From Pseudomonas uvaldensis (lineage in GTDB: Bacteria; Pseudomonadota; Gammaproteobacteria; Pseudomonadales; Pseudomonadaceae): a stretch of 64,000 nt of DNA. Below, piece after piece: positions 20,087-30,395 of this stretch (the stretch's first letter is position 1; each line of letters begins with the position of its first letter). Made by a program: the position numbers and the translations under genes. The stretch is from NCBI RefSeq assembly GCF_021271205.1, contig NZ_JAIWKS010000004.1, forward strand, positions 186,001 through 250,000, given 5' to 3'. Below the pieces are notes generated by a model, which was given only the letters and a program-made list of their open reading frames with translations, was not told where the DNA came from and searched no databases.

Positions 20087-21411
20087 ACAATGACCTGAGT
20101 GTATTGATCGTCGAGGACGATCCCCATGTCTTGCTGGGCTGCCAACAGGCCCTGGCCCTGGAAGACATCCCCTGCATCGGCGTAGGCAGCGCAGAAGAAG
20201 CCCTGGAGCGGGTTGGCGATGACTTTGCCGGCATCGTCATCAGCGACATTCGCCTGCCGGGCATCGATGGCCTGGAGCTGCTGACCCGTCTCAAGGCACG
20301 GGATCGCAGCCTGCCGGTGGTGTTGATCACCGGCCACGGCGACATCTCCATGGCCGTGGGCGCCATGCAGAAAGGCGCCTACGACTTCATGGAAAAACCC
20401 TTTTCCCCCGAGCGACTGGTGGACGTCGCCCGCCGTGCCCTGGAGCAGCGCAGTCTGGCCCGGGAGGTTTCCTCGCTGCGCCGGCAACTGGCCGAACGCG
20501 ACTCCCTGGAAGGCCGGATCATTGGCCGCTCCCCCGCCATGCAGCACCTGCGGGAGTTGATAGCCAACGTCGCCGACACTTCCGCCAACGTGTTGATCGA
20601 AGGCGAAACCGGCACGGGCAAGGAACTGGTCGCCCGCTGCCTGCACGACTTCAGCCGGCGCCATAACAAACAATTCGTTGCGCTGAACTGCGGCGGCTTG
20701 CCGGAAAACCTGTTCGAAAGCGAAATTTTCGGCCACGAGGCCAACGCTTTCACTGGCGCCGGCAAGCGCCGCATCGGCAAGATCGAGCATGCCGATGGCG
20801 GCACGCTGTTTCTCGACGAAGTGGAAAGCATGCCCCTGCCCTTGCAGATCAAGCTATTGCGGGTGTTGCAGGAACGCACCCTCGAACGCCTGGGTTCGAA
20901 CCAGAGCGTGGCTGTGGATTGCCGGGTGATCGCGGCCACCAAATCCGACCTGGATGAACTGGGGCGGGCGGGACAGTTTCGCAGCGACTTGTATTACCGC
21001 CTCAACGTGGTGACCCTGGAACTGCCGCCCCTGCGCGAGCGCCGCGAAGACATCCTGCAATTGTTCGAGCACTTTCTCCAGCAATCCTCCCTGCGCTTCG
21101 ACCGCACGGCACCGGCGCTGGACAATCAGACCCTGTCGAACCTGATGAGTCACGACTGGCCGGGCAACGTGCGGGAACTGCGCAACGTCGCCGAACGCTT
21201 CGCCCTGGGCCTGCCGGCCTTCAAGAAGCCGGGCGCCAGCAGCGGCGGCCAAGGGCTGACGTTCGCCGAAGCAGTGGAAGCCTTCGAGCGCAACCTGCTC
21301 GCCGACGCCCTGCAACGCAGCGGTGGCAACCTGACCCAGGCCAGCCTGGAACTGGGCATGGCCAAGACCACGCTGTTCGACAAAGTCAAAAAATATGGCC
21401 TGAGCCATTAA
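20083..21411 (+). CDS. aauR: Sigma-54 response regulator of acidic amino acid uptake
   Basis: This 442-residue NtrC-type regulator has a receiver domain at 1-120 (IVEDDP; the likely phosphorylated Asp in VISDIRLPG), an AAA+ domain with Walker A GETGTGKE and Walker B GGTLFLDE, and a Fis-type helix-turn-helix at the C-terminus. The sigma-54 contact loop reads NAFTGA instead of the canonical GAFTGA. It should bind the dyads before aatJ and drive the sigma-54 promoter when glutamate or aspartate is present. It is coupled to aauS by a 4-bp overlap. Confidence 0.9.
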   Translation: MNNDLSVLIVEDDPHVLLGCQQALALEDIPCIGVGSAEEALERVGDDFAGIVISDIRLPGIDGLELLTRLKARDRSLPVVLITGHGDISMAVGAMQKGAYDFMEKPFSPERLVDVARRALEQRSLAREVSSLRRQLAERDSLEGRIIGRSPAMQHLRELIANVADTSANVLIEGETGTGKELVARCLHDFSRRHNKQFVALNCGGLPENLFESEIFGHEANAFTGAGKRRIGKIEHADGGTLFLDEVESMPLPLQIKLLRVLQERTLERLGSNQSVAVDCRVIAATKSDLDELGRAGQFRSDLYYRLNVVTLELPPLRERREDILQLFEHFLQQSSLRFDRTAPALDNQTLSNLMSHDWPGNVRELRNVAERFALGLPAFKKPGASSGGQGLTFAEAVEAFERNLLADALQRSGGNLTQASLELGMAKTTLFDKVKKYGLSH

Positions 21412-21428
21412 CCGAGGGCGATGAACCT

Positions 21429-21767
21429 GTGGACCTGATTTTCAAGGCGGCGCTCGGGGCGGCCGTGGTGGTAATCCTGGCGATGCTCGCCAAGACCCGG
21501 AATTATTACATCGCCGGGCTGGTACCGCTGTTCCCGACCTTTGCCCTCATCGCCCATTACATCGTCGGCAAGGGCCGTTCGGTGGACGACCTGAAGACCA
21601 CCATCGTCTTTGGCATGTGGTCGATCATTCCGTATTTCGTGTACCTGGCGACGTTGTATGTGATGGTCGAGCGCATGCGGCTGGAGGCGTCGTTGGCGGT
21701 GGCGGCAGTGGCGTGGTTGCTGGCGGCGACGGTGCTGGTGAGCGTCTGGGTAAGGGTTCATGGCTGA
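21429..21767 (+). CDS. glpM: GlpM family inner-membrane protein
   Basis: This 112-residue hydrophobic protein has about four membrane spans and matches GlpM (sequence MDLIFKAALGA, then KTRNYYIAGLVPLFPTFALIAHYI). GlpM was linked to alginate production in P. aeruginosa, where I recall it lying next to glpD. Here it follows aauR by 17 bp. The only reasonable start is a GTG at 21429; an ATG 8 bp upstream is out of frame and stops at once. The molecular function is unknown. Confidence 0.75.
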   Translation: MDLIFKAALGAAVVVILAMLAKTRNYYIAGLVPLFPTFALIAHYIVGKGRSVDDLKTTIVFGMWSIIPYFVYLATLYVMVERMRLEASLAVAAVAWLLAATVLVSVWVRVHG

Positions 21768-21780
21768 GTTTTGAGAATCT

Positions 21781-21871
21781 CTGTGGGAGCGGGCTTGCTC
21801 GCGAATGCGGCGTGTCAGTCGACATTCACTTGGCTGACACACCGCTTTCGCGAGCAAGCCCGCTCCCACAG
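21781..21871. repeat. REP doublet (inverted pair)
   Basis: Inverted units with the core GGGAGCGGGCTTGCTCGCGAA lie just after glpM. It is nearly identical in arms and spacing to the pair at 18041-18130. Confidence 0.85.
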
Positions 21872-21911
21872 GTCTGGCGGTGATCAAAAAACGGAGCACA
21901 CCGCAACATCG

Positions 21912-21940
21912 TTGTGGGCGAGCCTACTCGCGATGGCGTC
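21912..21940. repeat. Degenerate single REP unit
   Basis: GTTGTGGGCGAGCCTACTCGCGATGGCG resembles the first REP type with a deletion. It sits 3 bp before the stop codon of the minus-strand NAD(P)-binding gene. Confidence 0.6.
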
Positions 21941-21943
21941 GGA

Positions 21944-22558
21944 TCAGTAACCCACGGTGAACCGTGCACGCGAAAATTGCGGCGTCTCCACTTCATCGAT
22001 CAACGCAATGGCGTAGTCGGCGAAACTGATCCAGCTACGCCCTGCGTCGTCGAACAACAGGTGATCCTTGCCGACACGGAAGCGACCGGTGCGCTCGGTT
22101 TCGACAAATTCCGCCGACGGCGACAGGAAGGTCCAGTCCAGCTCCGGCTCCTTGCGCAGCACATCCAGGAACAACGCACCCGCCGTGGCTTCGGCGAGGT
22201 ATTCCTCGGGGAAACCGTCGCTGTCGATCACCCGGCTGTTATCCGGCAGCAACAACGAACCGGCGCCACCCACCACCAGCAAGCGTTTGACCCCGGCGGC
22301 CTTCACCGGAGCGATGACCTTGTCGGCCGGCACGGTGGAGAAATGCGCGGCGCTGATCACAACGTCGTGCCCGGTGATCGCCTCGATCAACGCTTCGCTG
22401 TCCAACACGTCCAGCGGCTTGCTGACCACCCCGGCCCGCTCACCGATCCTGGCTGTGTTCCGGGCGATGGCCGTCACGCTGTGGCCGCGACGCAGGGCTT
22501 CTTCCAACAGCTGGCTGCCGGCACGCCCGGTGGCGCCGATGATTGCGATTTTGCTCAT
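21944..22558 (-). CDS. NAD(P)-binding Rossmann-fold protein (NmrA/SDR-like)
   Basis: This 204-residue atypical short-chain dehydrogenase-like protein has the nucleotide motif GATGRAGS at residues 8-15 and the VISAAHF and VVGGAGSLL strands. The usual YxxxK catalytic pair is not evident, as in NmrA-like sensors and flavin-reductase-like members. It is divergently transcribed from a LysR regulator 124 bp away, so that regulator probably controls it. Similar LysR-linked genes respond to quinones or electrophiles in other bacteria, but that cannot be shown here. Confidence 0.82.
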   Translation of the reverse strand: MSKIAIIGATGRAGSQLLEEALRRGHSVTAIARNTARIGERAGVVSKPLDVLDSEALIEAITGHDVVISAAHFSTVPADKVIAPVKAAGVKRLLVVGGAGSLLLPDNSRVIDSDGFPEEYLAEATAGALFLDVLRKEPELDWTFLSPSAEFVETERTGRFRVGKDHLLFDDAGRSWISFADYAIALIDEVETPQFSRARFTVGY

Positions 22559-22682
22559 GGTGTTCTCCAGTGGTTAACGATGCTTGAAATGTCAGCGATG
22601 TCGATGAACCAAGCTTAGTTACCTGACAAGTTCCAAAAAATGCGATGCTCGAACATAGTTTGTTTCTGAAAGCGGGCAAATC

Positions 22683-23588
22683 ATGGATCGTCTCCAAGCA
22701 ATGCGGGTGTTCGTCACGGTGGTGGACCTGGGCAGCCAATCGGCGGCGGCCGAGCACCTGGACCTGTCCCGGCCGGTGGTGTCGCGCTACCTGGCGGAGT
22801 TGGAAGACTGGGTCGGCGCCCGGTTGATGCACCGCACTACGCGCAAGCTGAGCCTGACGGCCGCCGGCATGGAGATCCTGCCACGTTGTCGACAGATGCT
22901 GGAGTTGTCCGGCGACATGCAAGCGGCGGTCAGCACGCGGGACGACGCACCACGGGGCATGCTGCGCATCAGTTCCAGCATTTCGTTCGGCCAGGCTCAA
23001 CTGACGACCGCCATCGCCGAATACGTCAAGCGTTACCCTGGCGTGACCATCGACCTGCAAATGCTCGATCGCACCGTGAACCTGGTGGACGAACGCATTG
23101 ACCTGGCGATCCGCATGAGCAACGACCTGGACCCCAACCTGATCGCCCGACGCCTCTCGGTCTGCCGTTCGGTAATCTGCGCGTCGCCCGCCTACTTGCG
23201 TGACCATCCAACACCGCAGCAGGTGGAAGACCTGAGCCGCCATAACTGCCTGACCCACTCCTATGTCGGCAAGAACGTCTGGCATTTCGAACAGGATGGC
23301 GAGCAGGTTTCGGTGCCGGTGCAGGGCAACATCAGCGCCAACGAGGCCAGTACCCTGTTGCAGGCGACCATTGCCGGCGCGGGCGTGGCGATGCTACCCA
23401 GCTATCAGGCCGGCGCCCACATCAGGAGCGGCGAGCTGATCCGGCTGTTGCCCCATGCCGAACCCAGGCGGATGAACATGTACGCGGTGTATGCCTCACG
23501 CAAGCACATGCCGACGGCGCTGCGCAGCCTGGTGGATTTCCTTGTGGTGAAGTTTCCCGAAACGCCGGCGTGGGATATCGGGTTGTAA
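22683..23588 (+). CDS. LysR family transcriptional regulator
   Basis: This 301-residue regulator has an N-terminal winged helix (MDRLQAMRVFVTVVDLGS, recognition helix around LDLSRPVVSRYLAELE) and a C-terminal periplasmic-binding-protein-like effector domain of the CrgA/DsdC-type group, starting near residue 90. It is divergent from the NAD(P)-binding protein gene, the classical arrangement in which a LysR protein controls its neighbour. The effector is unknown. Confidence 0.9.
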   Translation: MDRLQAMRVFVTVVDLGSQSAAAEHLDLSRPVVSRYLAELEDWVGARLMHRTTRKLSLTAAGMEILPRCRQMLELSGDMQAAVSTRDDAPRGMLRISSSISFGQAQLTTAIAEYVKRYPGVTIDLQMLDRTVNLVDERIDLAIRMSNDLDPNLIARRLSVCRSVICASPAYLRDHPTPQQVEDLSRHNCLTHSYVGKNVWHFEQDGEQVSVPVQGNISANEASTLLQATIAGAGVAMLPSYQAGAHIRSGELIRLLPHAEPRRMNMYAVYASRKHMPTALRSLVDFLVVKFPETPAWDIGL

Positions 23589-23705
23589 ACCCAGGGCTTT
23601 TGTGGGGTAAACAGTGATGTTCAAGAACTGCGCCAGGATTTCACCAAAAGCCCGCCCCAAGGCATACTTGCCACCCTTCATATCCCAGAATCCCGAAACC
23701 GCCCC

Positions 23706-25214
23706 ATGCGTATCCACGTCAGCTTCATCGACCGCGTTGGTATCACCCAGGAAGTCCTGGCGTTGCTGGGGGGGCGCAATCTCAATCTGGATGCGGTGGA
23801 GATGGTGCCACCCAACGTCTACATCGACGCCCCTACCCTGAGCCCGCAAGTGCTGGATGAATTGCGCGAGGCATTGTTCAGCGTGCGCGGCGTGCAAGCG
23901 GTCACCGTGGTGGACATTCTGCCGGGCCAGCGTCGGCATCTGCAGCTCGACGCCTTGCTGGCCGCCATGACCGACCCGGTGCTGGCGCTGGACAGTGCCG
24001 GCAACGTACTGCTCGCCAACCCGGCGCTGATCGCCCTGTACGGTCGTGAACCGACCGGCGAAAGCGTGGCCGGGCTGTTCGGCGACGACGCGCTGTTAAG
24101 CACTCTGCTGGAAAACGGTTTCCGCCTGCCACTGCGGGAAGTCACCCTCAATGGCCAGACGTTGCTGCTGGACGCCACGCCCATCACCGATGCGGGTGCG
24201 TTGCTGACGCTCTATCAGCCCAACCGCATCGGCGAACGCCTGTCGGCGCTGCACCACGACCATGCCGAGGGGTTTGACGCGCTGCTGGGCGAATCCCCGG
24301 CGATCCGTACCCTCAAGGCCCGGGCCCAGCGGGTGGCGGCACTCGACGCACCGCTGTTGATCCAGGGCGAAACCGGTACCGGCAAGGAGCTGGTGGCTCG
24401 TGCTTGCCACGCCATCAGTGCTCGCCACGGCGCTCCGTTCCTGGCCCTGAACTGTGCCGCGCTGCCGGAAAACCTGGCCGAAAGCGAGCTGTTCGGCTAT
24501 GCCCCCGGCGCCTTCACCGGGGCACAACGGGGCGGCAAGCCGGGACTGATGGAACTGGCGAACCAGGGCACGGTGTTTCTGGATGAGATCGGCGAAATGT
24601 CACCTTATCTGCAGGCCAAATTACTGCGGTTCCTGAACGACGGCAGTTTCCGCCGGGTCGGCGGCGACCGGGAAATCAAGGTCAACGTGCGGATCCTCAG
24701 CGCCACCCACCGCAACCTGGAGAAAATGGTCAGCGAAGGCTCCTTCCGCGAAGACCTGTTCTACCGCCTGAACGTGCTCAACGTCGAAGTCCCGCCGTTA
24801 CGTGAGCGCGGCCAGGACATCCTATTGCTGGCACGGTATTTCATGCAGCAGGCCTGTGCGCAGATCCAGCGCCCGGTCTGTCGCCTGGCCCCGGGCACCT
24901 ACCCCGCGTTGCTGGGTAACCGCTGGCCGGGCAACGTACGGCAATTGCAGAACGTGATCTTCCGCGCCGCGGCCATTTGCGAGAGTAGCCTGGTGGATAT
25001 TGGCGACCTGGACATCGCCGGCACTTCCGTGGCTCGCCAGAGCGATGTGGAAGTCGAAAGTCTGGAACAGGCCGTGGACGCCTTCGAGAAACAGCTGCTG
25101 GAAAGCCTCTACGTTAACTACCCCTCCACCCGCCAGCTCGCCAGCCGCCTGCAAACCTCCCACACCGCGATTGCCCACCGGTTGCGCAAGTATGGGATTC
25201 CCAACAAACCGTAA
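23706..25214 (+). CDS. gcsR: TyrR-like sigma-54 enhancer-binding protein of the glycine cleavage operon
   Basis: This 502-residue activator has an N-terminal ACT domain (residues 1-75), a PAS-like domain (about 78-180), an AAA+ domain with Walker A GETGTGKE, a canonical GAFTGA loop and Walker B FLDEIGEM, and a C-terminal Fis/TyrR-type helix-turn-helix. It lies directly upstream of gcvH in the same direction, as gcsR does in P. aeruginosa. The gap to gcvH holds three 18-bp operators of GcsR type and a sigma-54 promoter. The ACT domain probably senses glycine. PhhR, the related aromatic amino acid regulator, is the alternative, but the neighbours favour GcsR. Confidence 0.88.
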   Translation: MRIHVSFIDRVGITQEVLALLGGRNLNLDAVEMVPPNVYIDAPTLSPQVLDELREALFSVRGVQAVTVVDILPGQRRHLQLDALLAAMTDPVLALDSAGNVLLANPALIALYGREPTGESVAGLFGDDALLSTLLENGFRLPLREVTLNGQTLLLDATPITDAGALLTLYQPNRIGERLSALHHDHAEGFDALLGESPAIRTLKARAQRVAALDAPLLIQGETGTGKELVARACHAISARHGAPFLALNCAALPENLAESELFGYAPGAFTGAQRGGKPGLMELANQGTVFLDEIGEMSPYLQAKLLRFLNDGSFRRVGGDREIKVNVRILSATHRNLEKMVSEGSFREDLFYRLNVLNVEVPPLRERGQDILLLARYFMQQACAQIQRPVCRLAPGTYPALLGNRWPGNVRQLQNVIFRAAAICESSLVDIGDLDIAGTSVARQSDVEVESLEQAVDAFEKQLLESLYVNYPSTRQLASRLQTSHTAIAHRLRKYGIPNKP

Positions 25215-25228
25215 GCCCTGCGCAGTCC

Positions 25229-25250
25229 CCTGTGGGAGCGAGCTGGGCTA
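25229..25250. repeat. Truncated REP unit
   Basis: CCTGTGGGAGCGAGCTGGGC matches the first half of a REP unit and then diverges, so it is a remnant. Confidence 0.55.
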
Positions 25251-25278
25251 GAGAAACGGTTCAAAAACGACCTCCACC

Positions 25279-25296
25279 TGTACTGAAAGCGCTACA
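25279..25296 (+). promoter_or_regulatory. GcsR operator 1
   Basis: TGTACTG-AAAG-CGCTACA fits the pattern TGTAACG-N4-CGTTCCG recalled for P. aeruginosa GcsR at most positions of both half-sites. It is the farthest of three sites. Confidence 0.6.
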
Positions 25297-25297
25297 G

Positions 25298-25315
25298 CGG
25301 AACGATATCGCTACA
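25298..25315 (-). promoter_or_regulatory. GcsR operator 2
   Basis: On the minus strand this reads TGTAGCG-ATAT-CGTTCCG, one mismatch from the recalled GcsR consensus. It lies one base after operator 1. Confidence 0.72.
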
Positions 25316-25378
25316 GACCATTCCAGACAGCGCCGGATAAGGCTTTGATCCCACAACGATTTTATCCAGCCCTCAAGC

Positions 25379-25396
25379 TGTAGCGATTTCGCTACA
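25379..25396 (+). promoter_or_regulatory. GcsR operator 3
   Basis: TGTAGCG-ATTT-CGCTACA is a perfect dyad of the same family, 65 bp upstream of the sigma-54 promoter. Confidence 0.7.
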
Positions 25397-25460
25397 GCTG
25401 CCTCTCTCCCGCCTGCTGCGCAGCCTCATAAAACATTGATCTACAAGCCTTTATAAACAT

Positions 25461-25476
25461 TGGCCGCGTTCTTGCT
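25461..25476 (+). promoter_or_regulatory. Sigma-54 promoter of gcvH
   Basis: TGGCCGCGTTCTTGCT has GG at 25462-25463 and GC at 25474-25475 with exactly 10 nt between, and TTGCT in the -12 element. It differs from consensus mainly at the two bases after TGGC. Confidence 0.72.
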
Positions 25477-25554
25477 ATGGGTATTCCATTCGGCCGGGCC
25501 AAGCCCCGCGCCTTTCATCGCGTCCACCAGACGAGTCTGGCCCCAGGAGTTTCC

Positions 25555-25938
25555 ATGAGCGAGTTGCGTTTCACTGAAGATCACGAATGGCTGCGTGCCG
25601 AAGCCGATGGCAGCGTTACCGTCGGCATTACCGCATTTGCACAGAACGCCTTGGGCGATGTGGTCTATGTTCAGTTACCGGAACTGCAAACCTACGCCAA
25701 GGGTGACGAAGCCTCTACCGTGGAATCGGTTAAAGCCGCCAGCGGTGTCTACATGCCACTGGACGGGGAAGTGATCGAAACCAACCCGGCCCTGGAGAGC
25801 AATCCCGAGCTGGTCAACGAAGACCCGTTGGGCGAAGGCTGGTTTTTCCGCTTCAAGCCCGCCGACGCCGCCAAAGTTGGCCAATTGCTGGATCAGGACG
25901 CCTACGACCGCCTGATCAAAGCCAACGCCGAAGCCTGA
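25555..25938 (+). CDS. gcvH: Glycine cleavage system H protein
   Basis: This 127-residue lipoyl carrier shuttles the aminomethyl group between the P, T and L proteins. The lipoylated lysine is K60 in the motif VESVKAASG. The start [13 protein letters not shown] follows an AGGAG ribosome site; the frame is open further upstream, but that part overlaps the promoter. It is the first gene of gcvH-gcvP-sdaA-gcvT and lies 10 bp before gcvP. The L protein (lipoamide dehydrogenase) must come from elsewhere. Confidence 0.96.
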   Translation: MSELRFTEDHEWLRAEADGSVTVGITAFAQNALGDVVYVQLPELQTYAKGDEASTVESVKAASGVYMPLDGEVIETNPALESNPELVNEDPLGEGWFFRFKPADAAKVGQLLDQDAYDRLIKANAEA

Positions 25939-25948
25939 GGAGCGCCAA

Positions 25949-28798
25949 ATGACCGTTAATCTGGGCACTGCCAACGAATTCATCGCCCGCCACATCGGCC
26001 CTCGTGCCAGCGACGAGCAGGCCATGCTCGAACGCCTGGGCTACGACTCCCTGGAAGCCTTGAGCGCCAGCGTCATTCCGGAAAGCATCAAGGGCACCAG
26101 CGTGCTGGACATGGGCGACGGCCAGAGCGAAGCCGATGCACTGGCCTCGATCAAGGCCATCGCCGGCAAGAACCAGCTGTTCAAGACCTACATCGGCCAG
26201 GGCTACTACAACTGCCATACCCCTGCTCCGATCCTGCGCAACCTGCTGGAAAACCCGGCCTGGTACACCGCCTATACCCCGTACCAGCCGGAGATCTCCC
26301 AGGGCCGTCTCGAAGCATTGCTGAACTTCCAGACCCTGATCAGCGACCTCACCGGCCTGCCGATCGCCAACGCCTCGCTGCTGGACGAAGCCACCGCCGC
26401 CGCCGAGGCCATGACCTTCTGTAAGCGCCTGAGCAAGAACAAGGGCAGCAATGCCTTCTTCGCCTCCCGTCACTGCCATCCGCAGACCCTCGACGTGCTG
26501 CGCACCCGTGCCGAGCCCCTGGGCATCGACGTGGTGGTGGGCGACGAGCGCGAGCTGAGCGATGTCAGCGCCTTCTTCGGCGCGCTGTTGCAATACCCCG
26601 CCAGCAACGGTGACCTGTTCGACTATCGCGAACTGACCGACCGCTTCCACGCCGCCAACGCCCTGGTGGCGGTCGCGGCCGACTTGCTGGCTCTGACCGT
26701 GTTGACCGCGCCGGGTGAATTCGGCGCCGACGTGGCCATCGGCAGCGCCCAGCGCTTTGGCGTGCCGCTGGGCTTTGGTGGCCCGCACGCGGCCTATTTC
26801 TCCACCAAGGACGCCTTCAAGCGCGATATGCCGGGCCGCCTGGTAGGCGTTTCCGTGGACCGCTTCGGCAAGCCGGCCCTGCGCCTGGCGATGCAGACCC
26901 GCGAGCAACACATCCGCCGCGAGAAAGCCACCAGCAACATCTGCACCGCCCAAGTCCTGCTGGCCAACATCGCCAGCATGTACGCCGTGTACCACGGGCC
27001 CAAGGGCCTGGTGCAAATCGCCAACCGCATCCATCACCTGACCGCGATCCTCGCCAAGGGCCTGGGCGCATTGGGCTTGAACGTCGAGCAAGACAGTTTC
27101 TTCGACACCCTGACCCTGCACACCGGCGCGCAAACCGCCGCCCTCCACGACAAGGCCCGCGCCCAGCGCATCAACCTGCGCGTAGTGGACGCTGAACGCC
27201 TGGGCCTGTCCCTGGACGAAACCACCGTCCAGGCCGACGTCGAAACCCTGTGGGCACTGTTGGCCGACGGCAAGCCCCTGCCGGACTTCGCTGCGCTCGC
27301 CGCCAACGTGCAGACGCGCATTCCGGCCGCGCTGCAGCGCCAGTCGTCGATCCTCGGCCATCCGGTGTTCAACCGCTACCATTCCGAAACCGAGCTGATG
27401 CGCTACCTGCGCAAGCTCGCCGACAAGGACCTGGCCCTGGATCGCACCATGATCCCGCTGGGCTCCTGCACCATGAAGCTCAACGCCGCCAGCGAAATGA
27501 TCCCGGTGACCTGGGCCGAGTTCGGCGCACTGCACCCGTTCGCGCCCGCCGAGCAGAGCGCCGGCTACCAGCAGTTGACCACTGAGCTTGAGGCCATGCT
27601 CTGCGCCGCCACCGGCTACGACGCGGTGTCGCTGCAACCCAACGCCGGTTCCCAGGGCGAATACGCCGGCCTGCTGGCGATCCGTGCCTACCATCAGAGC
27701 CGTGGCGAAGACCGTCGCGACATCTGCCTGATCCCCTCCTCGGCCCATGGCACCAACCCGGCCACCGCCAACATGGCCGGTATGCGCGTGGTGGTCACCG
27801 CCTGCGATGCCCGTGGCAACGTCGACATCGAAGACCTGCGGGCCAAGGCCATCGAGCACCGCGAACACCTCGCCGCGCTGATGATCACCTACCCGTCCAC
27901 CCACGGTGTGTTCGAGGAAGGCATCCGCGAAATCTGCGGCATCATTCATGACAACGGCGGCCAGGTGTACATCGACGGCGCCAACATGAACGCCATGGTC
28001 GGCCTCTGCGCCCCGGGCAAGTTCGGCGGCGACGTGTCGCACCTGAACCTGCACAAGACCTTCTGCATTCCCCACGGCGGTGGCGGCCCGGGCGTCGGCC
28101 CGATTGGCGTCAAGTCGCACCTGGCGCCTTTCCTGCCGGGCCACGCCAACATGGAACGCAAGGAAGGCGCGGTGTGCGCGGCGCCGTTCGGCAGCGCGAG
28201 CATCCTGCCGATCACCTGGATGTACATCCGCATGATGGGCGGCGCGGGCCTCAAGCGTGCCTCCCAGCTGGCGATCCTCAATGCCAACTACATCGCCCGT
28301 CGCCTGGAAGAGCACTACCCGGTGCTCTACACCGGCAGCAACGGCCTGGTGGCCCACGAATGCATCCTCGACCTGCGCCCACTCAAGGACAGCAGCGGCA
28401 TCAGCGTCGATGACGTGGCCAAGCGCCTGATCGACTTCGGTTTCCACGCCCCGACCATGTCGTTCCCGGTGGCCGGCACGCTGATGATCGAACCGACCGA
28501 AAGCGAGTCCAAGGAAGAACTGGATCGCTTCTGCGACGCGATGATCTGCATCCGTGAAGAAATCCGCGCGGTGGAAAACGGCAGCCTGGACAAGGACGAC
28601 AACCCGTTGAAAAACGCCCCGCACACCGCGGCGGAACTCGTCGGCGACTGGACCCACTCCTACAGCCGCGAACAGGCTGTATACCCGGTGGCGTCGTTGA
28701 TCGAAGGCAAGTACTGGCCGCCAGTGGGCCGGGTCGACAACGTGTTCGGTGATCGCAACCTGGTCTGCGCCTGCCCGTCGATCGAAAGCTACGCTTGA
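25949..28798 (+). CDS. gcvP: Glycine dehydrogenase (decarboxylating), P protein
   Basis: This 949-residue PLP enzyme removes CO2 from glycine and passes the aminomethyl group to GcvH. It is the long single-chain form, with an inactive N-terminal half and the active C-terminal half. The PLP lysine is K703 in [18 protein letters not shown]. Sequence and length are normal. It follows gcvH by 10 bp, and a hairpin and REP doublet follow it. Confidence 0.97.
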   Translation: MTVNLGTANEFIARHIGPRASDEQAMLERLGYDSLEALSASVIPESIKGTSVLDMGDGQSEADALASIKAIAGKNQLFKTYIGQGYYNCHTPAPILRNLLENPAWYTAYTPYQPEISQGRLEALLNFQTLISDLTGLPIANASLLDEATAAAEAMTFCKRLSKNKGSNAFFASRHCHPQTLDVLRTRAEPLGIDVVVGDERELSDVSAFFGALLQYPASNGDLFDYRELTDRFHAANALVAVAADLLALTVLTAPGEFGADVAIGSAQRFGVPLGFGGPHAAYFSTKDAFKRDMPGRLVGVSVDRFGKPALRLAMQTREQHIRREKATSNICTAQVLLANIASMYAVYHGPKGLVQIANRIHHLTAILAKGLGALGLNVEQDSFFDTLTLHTGAQTAALHDKARAQRINLRVVDAERLGLSLDETTVQADVETLWALLADGKPLPDFAALAANVQTRIPAALQRQSSILGHPVFNRYHSETELMRYLRKLADKDLALDRTMIPLGSCTMKLNAASEMIPVTWAEFGALHPFAPAEQSAGYQQLTTELEAMLCAATGYDAVSLQPNAGSQGEYAGLLAIRAYHQSRGEDRRDICLIPSSAHGTNPATANMAGMRVVVTACDARGNVDIEDLRAKAIEHREHLAALMITYPSTHGVFEEGIREICGIIHDNGGQVYIDGANMNAMVGLCAPGKFGGDVSHLNLHKTFCIPHGGGGPGVGPIGVKSHLAPFLPGHANMERKEGAVCAAPFGSASILPITWMYIRMMGGAGLKRASQLAILNANYIARRLEEHYPVLYTGSNGLVAHECILDLRPLKDSSGISVDDVAKRLIDFGFHAPTMSFPVAGTLMIEPTESESKEELDRFCDAMICIREEIRAVENGSLDKDDNPLKNAPHTAAELVGDWTHSYSREQAVYPVASLIEGKYWPPVGRVDNVFGDRNLVCACPSIESYA

Positions 28799-28806
28799 CC
28801 TGTAGG

Positions 28807-28828
28807 AGGGGTGGGATTGCCCACCCCT
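28807..28828 (+). repeat. Perfect 9-bp hairpin after gcvP
   Basis: AGGGGTGGG and CCCACCCCT enclose a 4-nt loop 8 nt past the gcvP stop. There is no T run. With the REP doublet after it, this could protect the gcvHP part of the mRNA. Confidence 0.6.
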
Positions 28829-28850
28829 CGCCCAACAACACCGCATATCC

Positions 28851-28941
28851 CTTGTGGGAGCGGGCTTGCTCGCGAAGGCGGTGTATCAGCCAATTGATAT
28901 CGACTGACACACCGCCTTCGCGAGCAAGCCCGCTCCTACAG
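28851..28941. repeat. REP doublet (inverted pair)
   Basis: Inverted units of the second type (GGGAGCGGGCTTGCTCGCGAA) lie between gcvP and sdaA, inside the presumed operon. The right arm has one changed base (CTCCTACA). Confidence 0.85.
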
Positions 28942-28987
28942 GGGCCCTGTACAGCTCTCGATCATAAAAAGAAACCGGAGAAACACC

Positions 28988-30364
<1,377 letters not shown>

Positions 30365-30395
30365 TGCGCCTCTCTTCATTTTCCCAGGAGTCGAT

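Larger units (their letters stand above)
25215..25554. other. Control region of the gcv operon
   Basis: These 340 bp hold a short REP remnant, three GcsR-type operators, the sigma-54 promoter and a leader of about 70 nt. No glycine riboswitch core could be recognised. Confidence 0.75.

Noticed and set aside
25215..25554. Possible glycine riboswitch before gcvH
   Set aside because: The leader after the sigma-54 promoter is only about 70 nt and no riboswitch-like helices were recognised.
25916..28846. 976-codon minus-strand frame opposite gcvP
   Set aside because: A high-GC genome leaves few stops on the antisense strand of well-biased genes; the His/Val/Gly/Gln-rich product is typical of such shadows.
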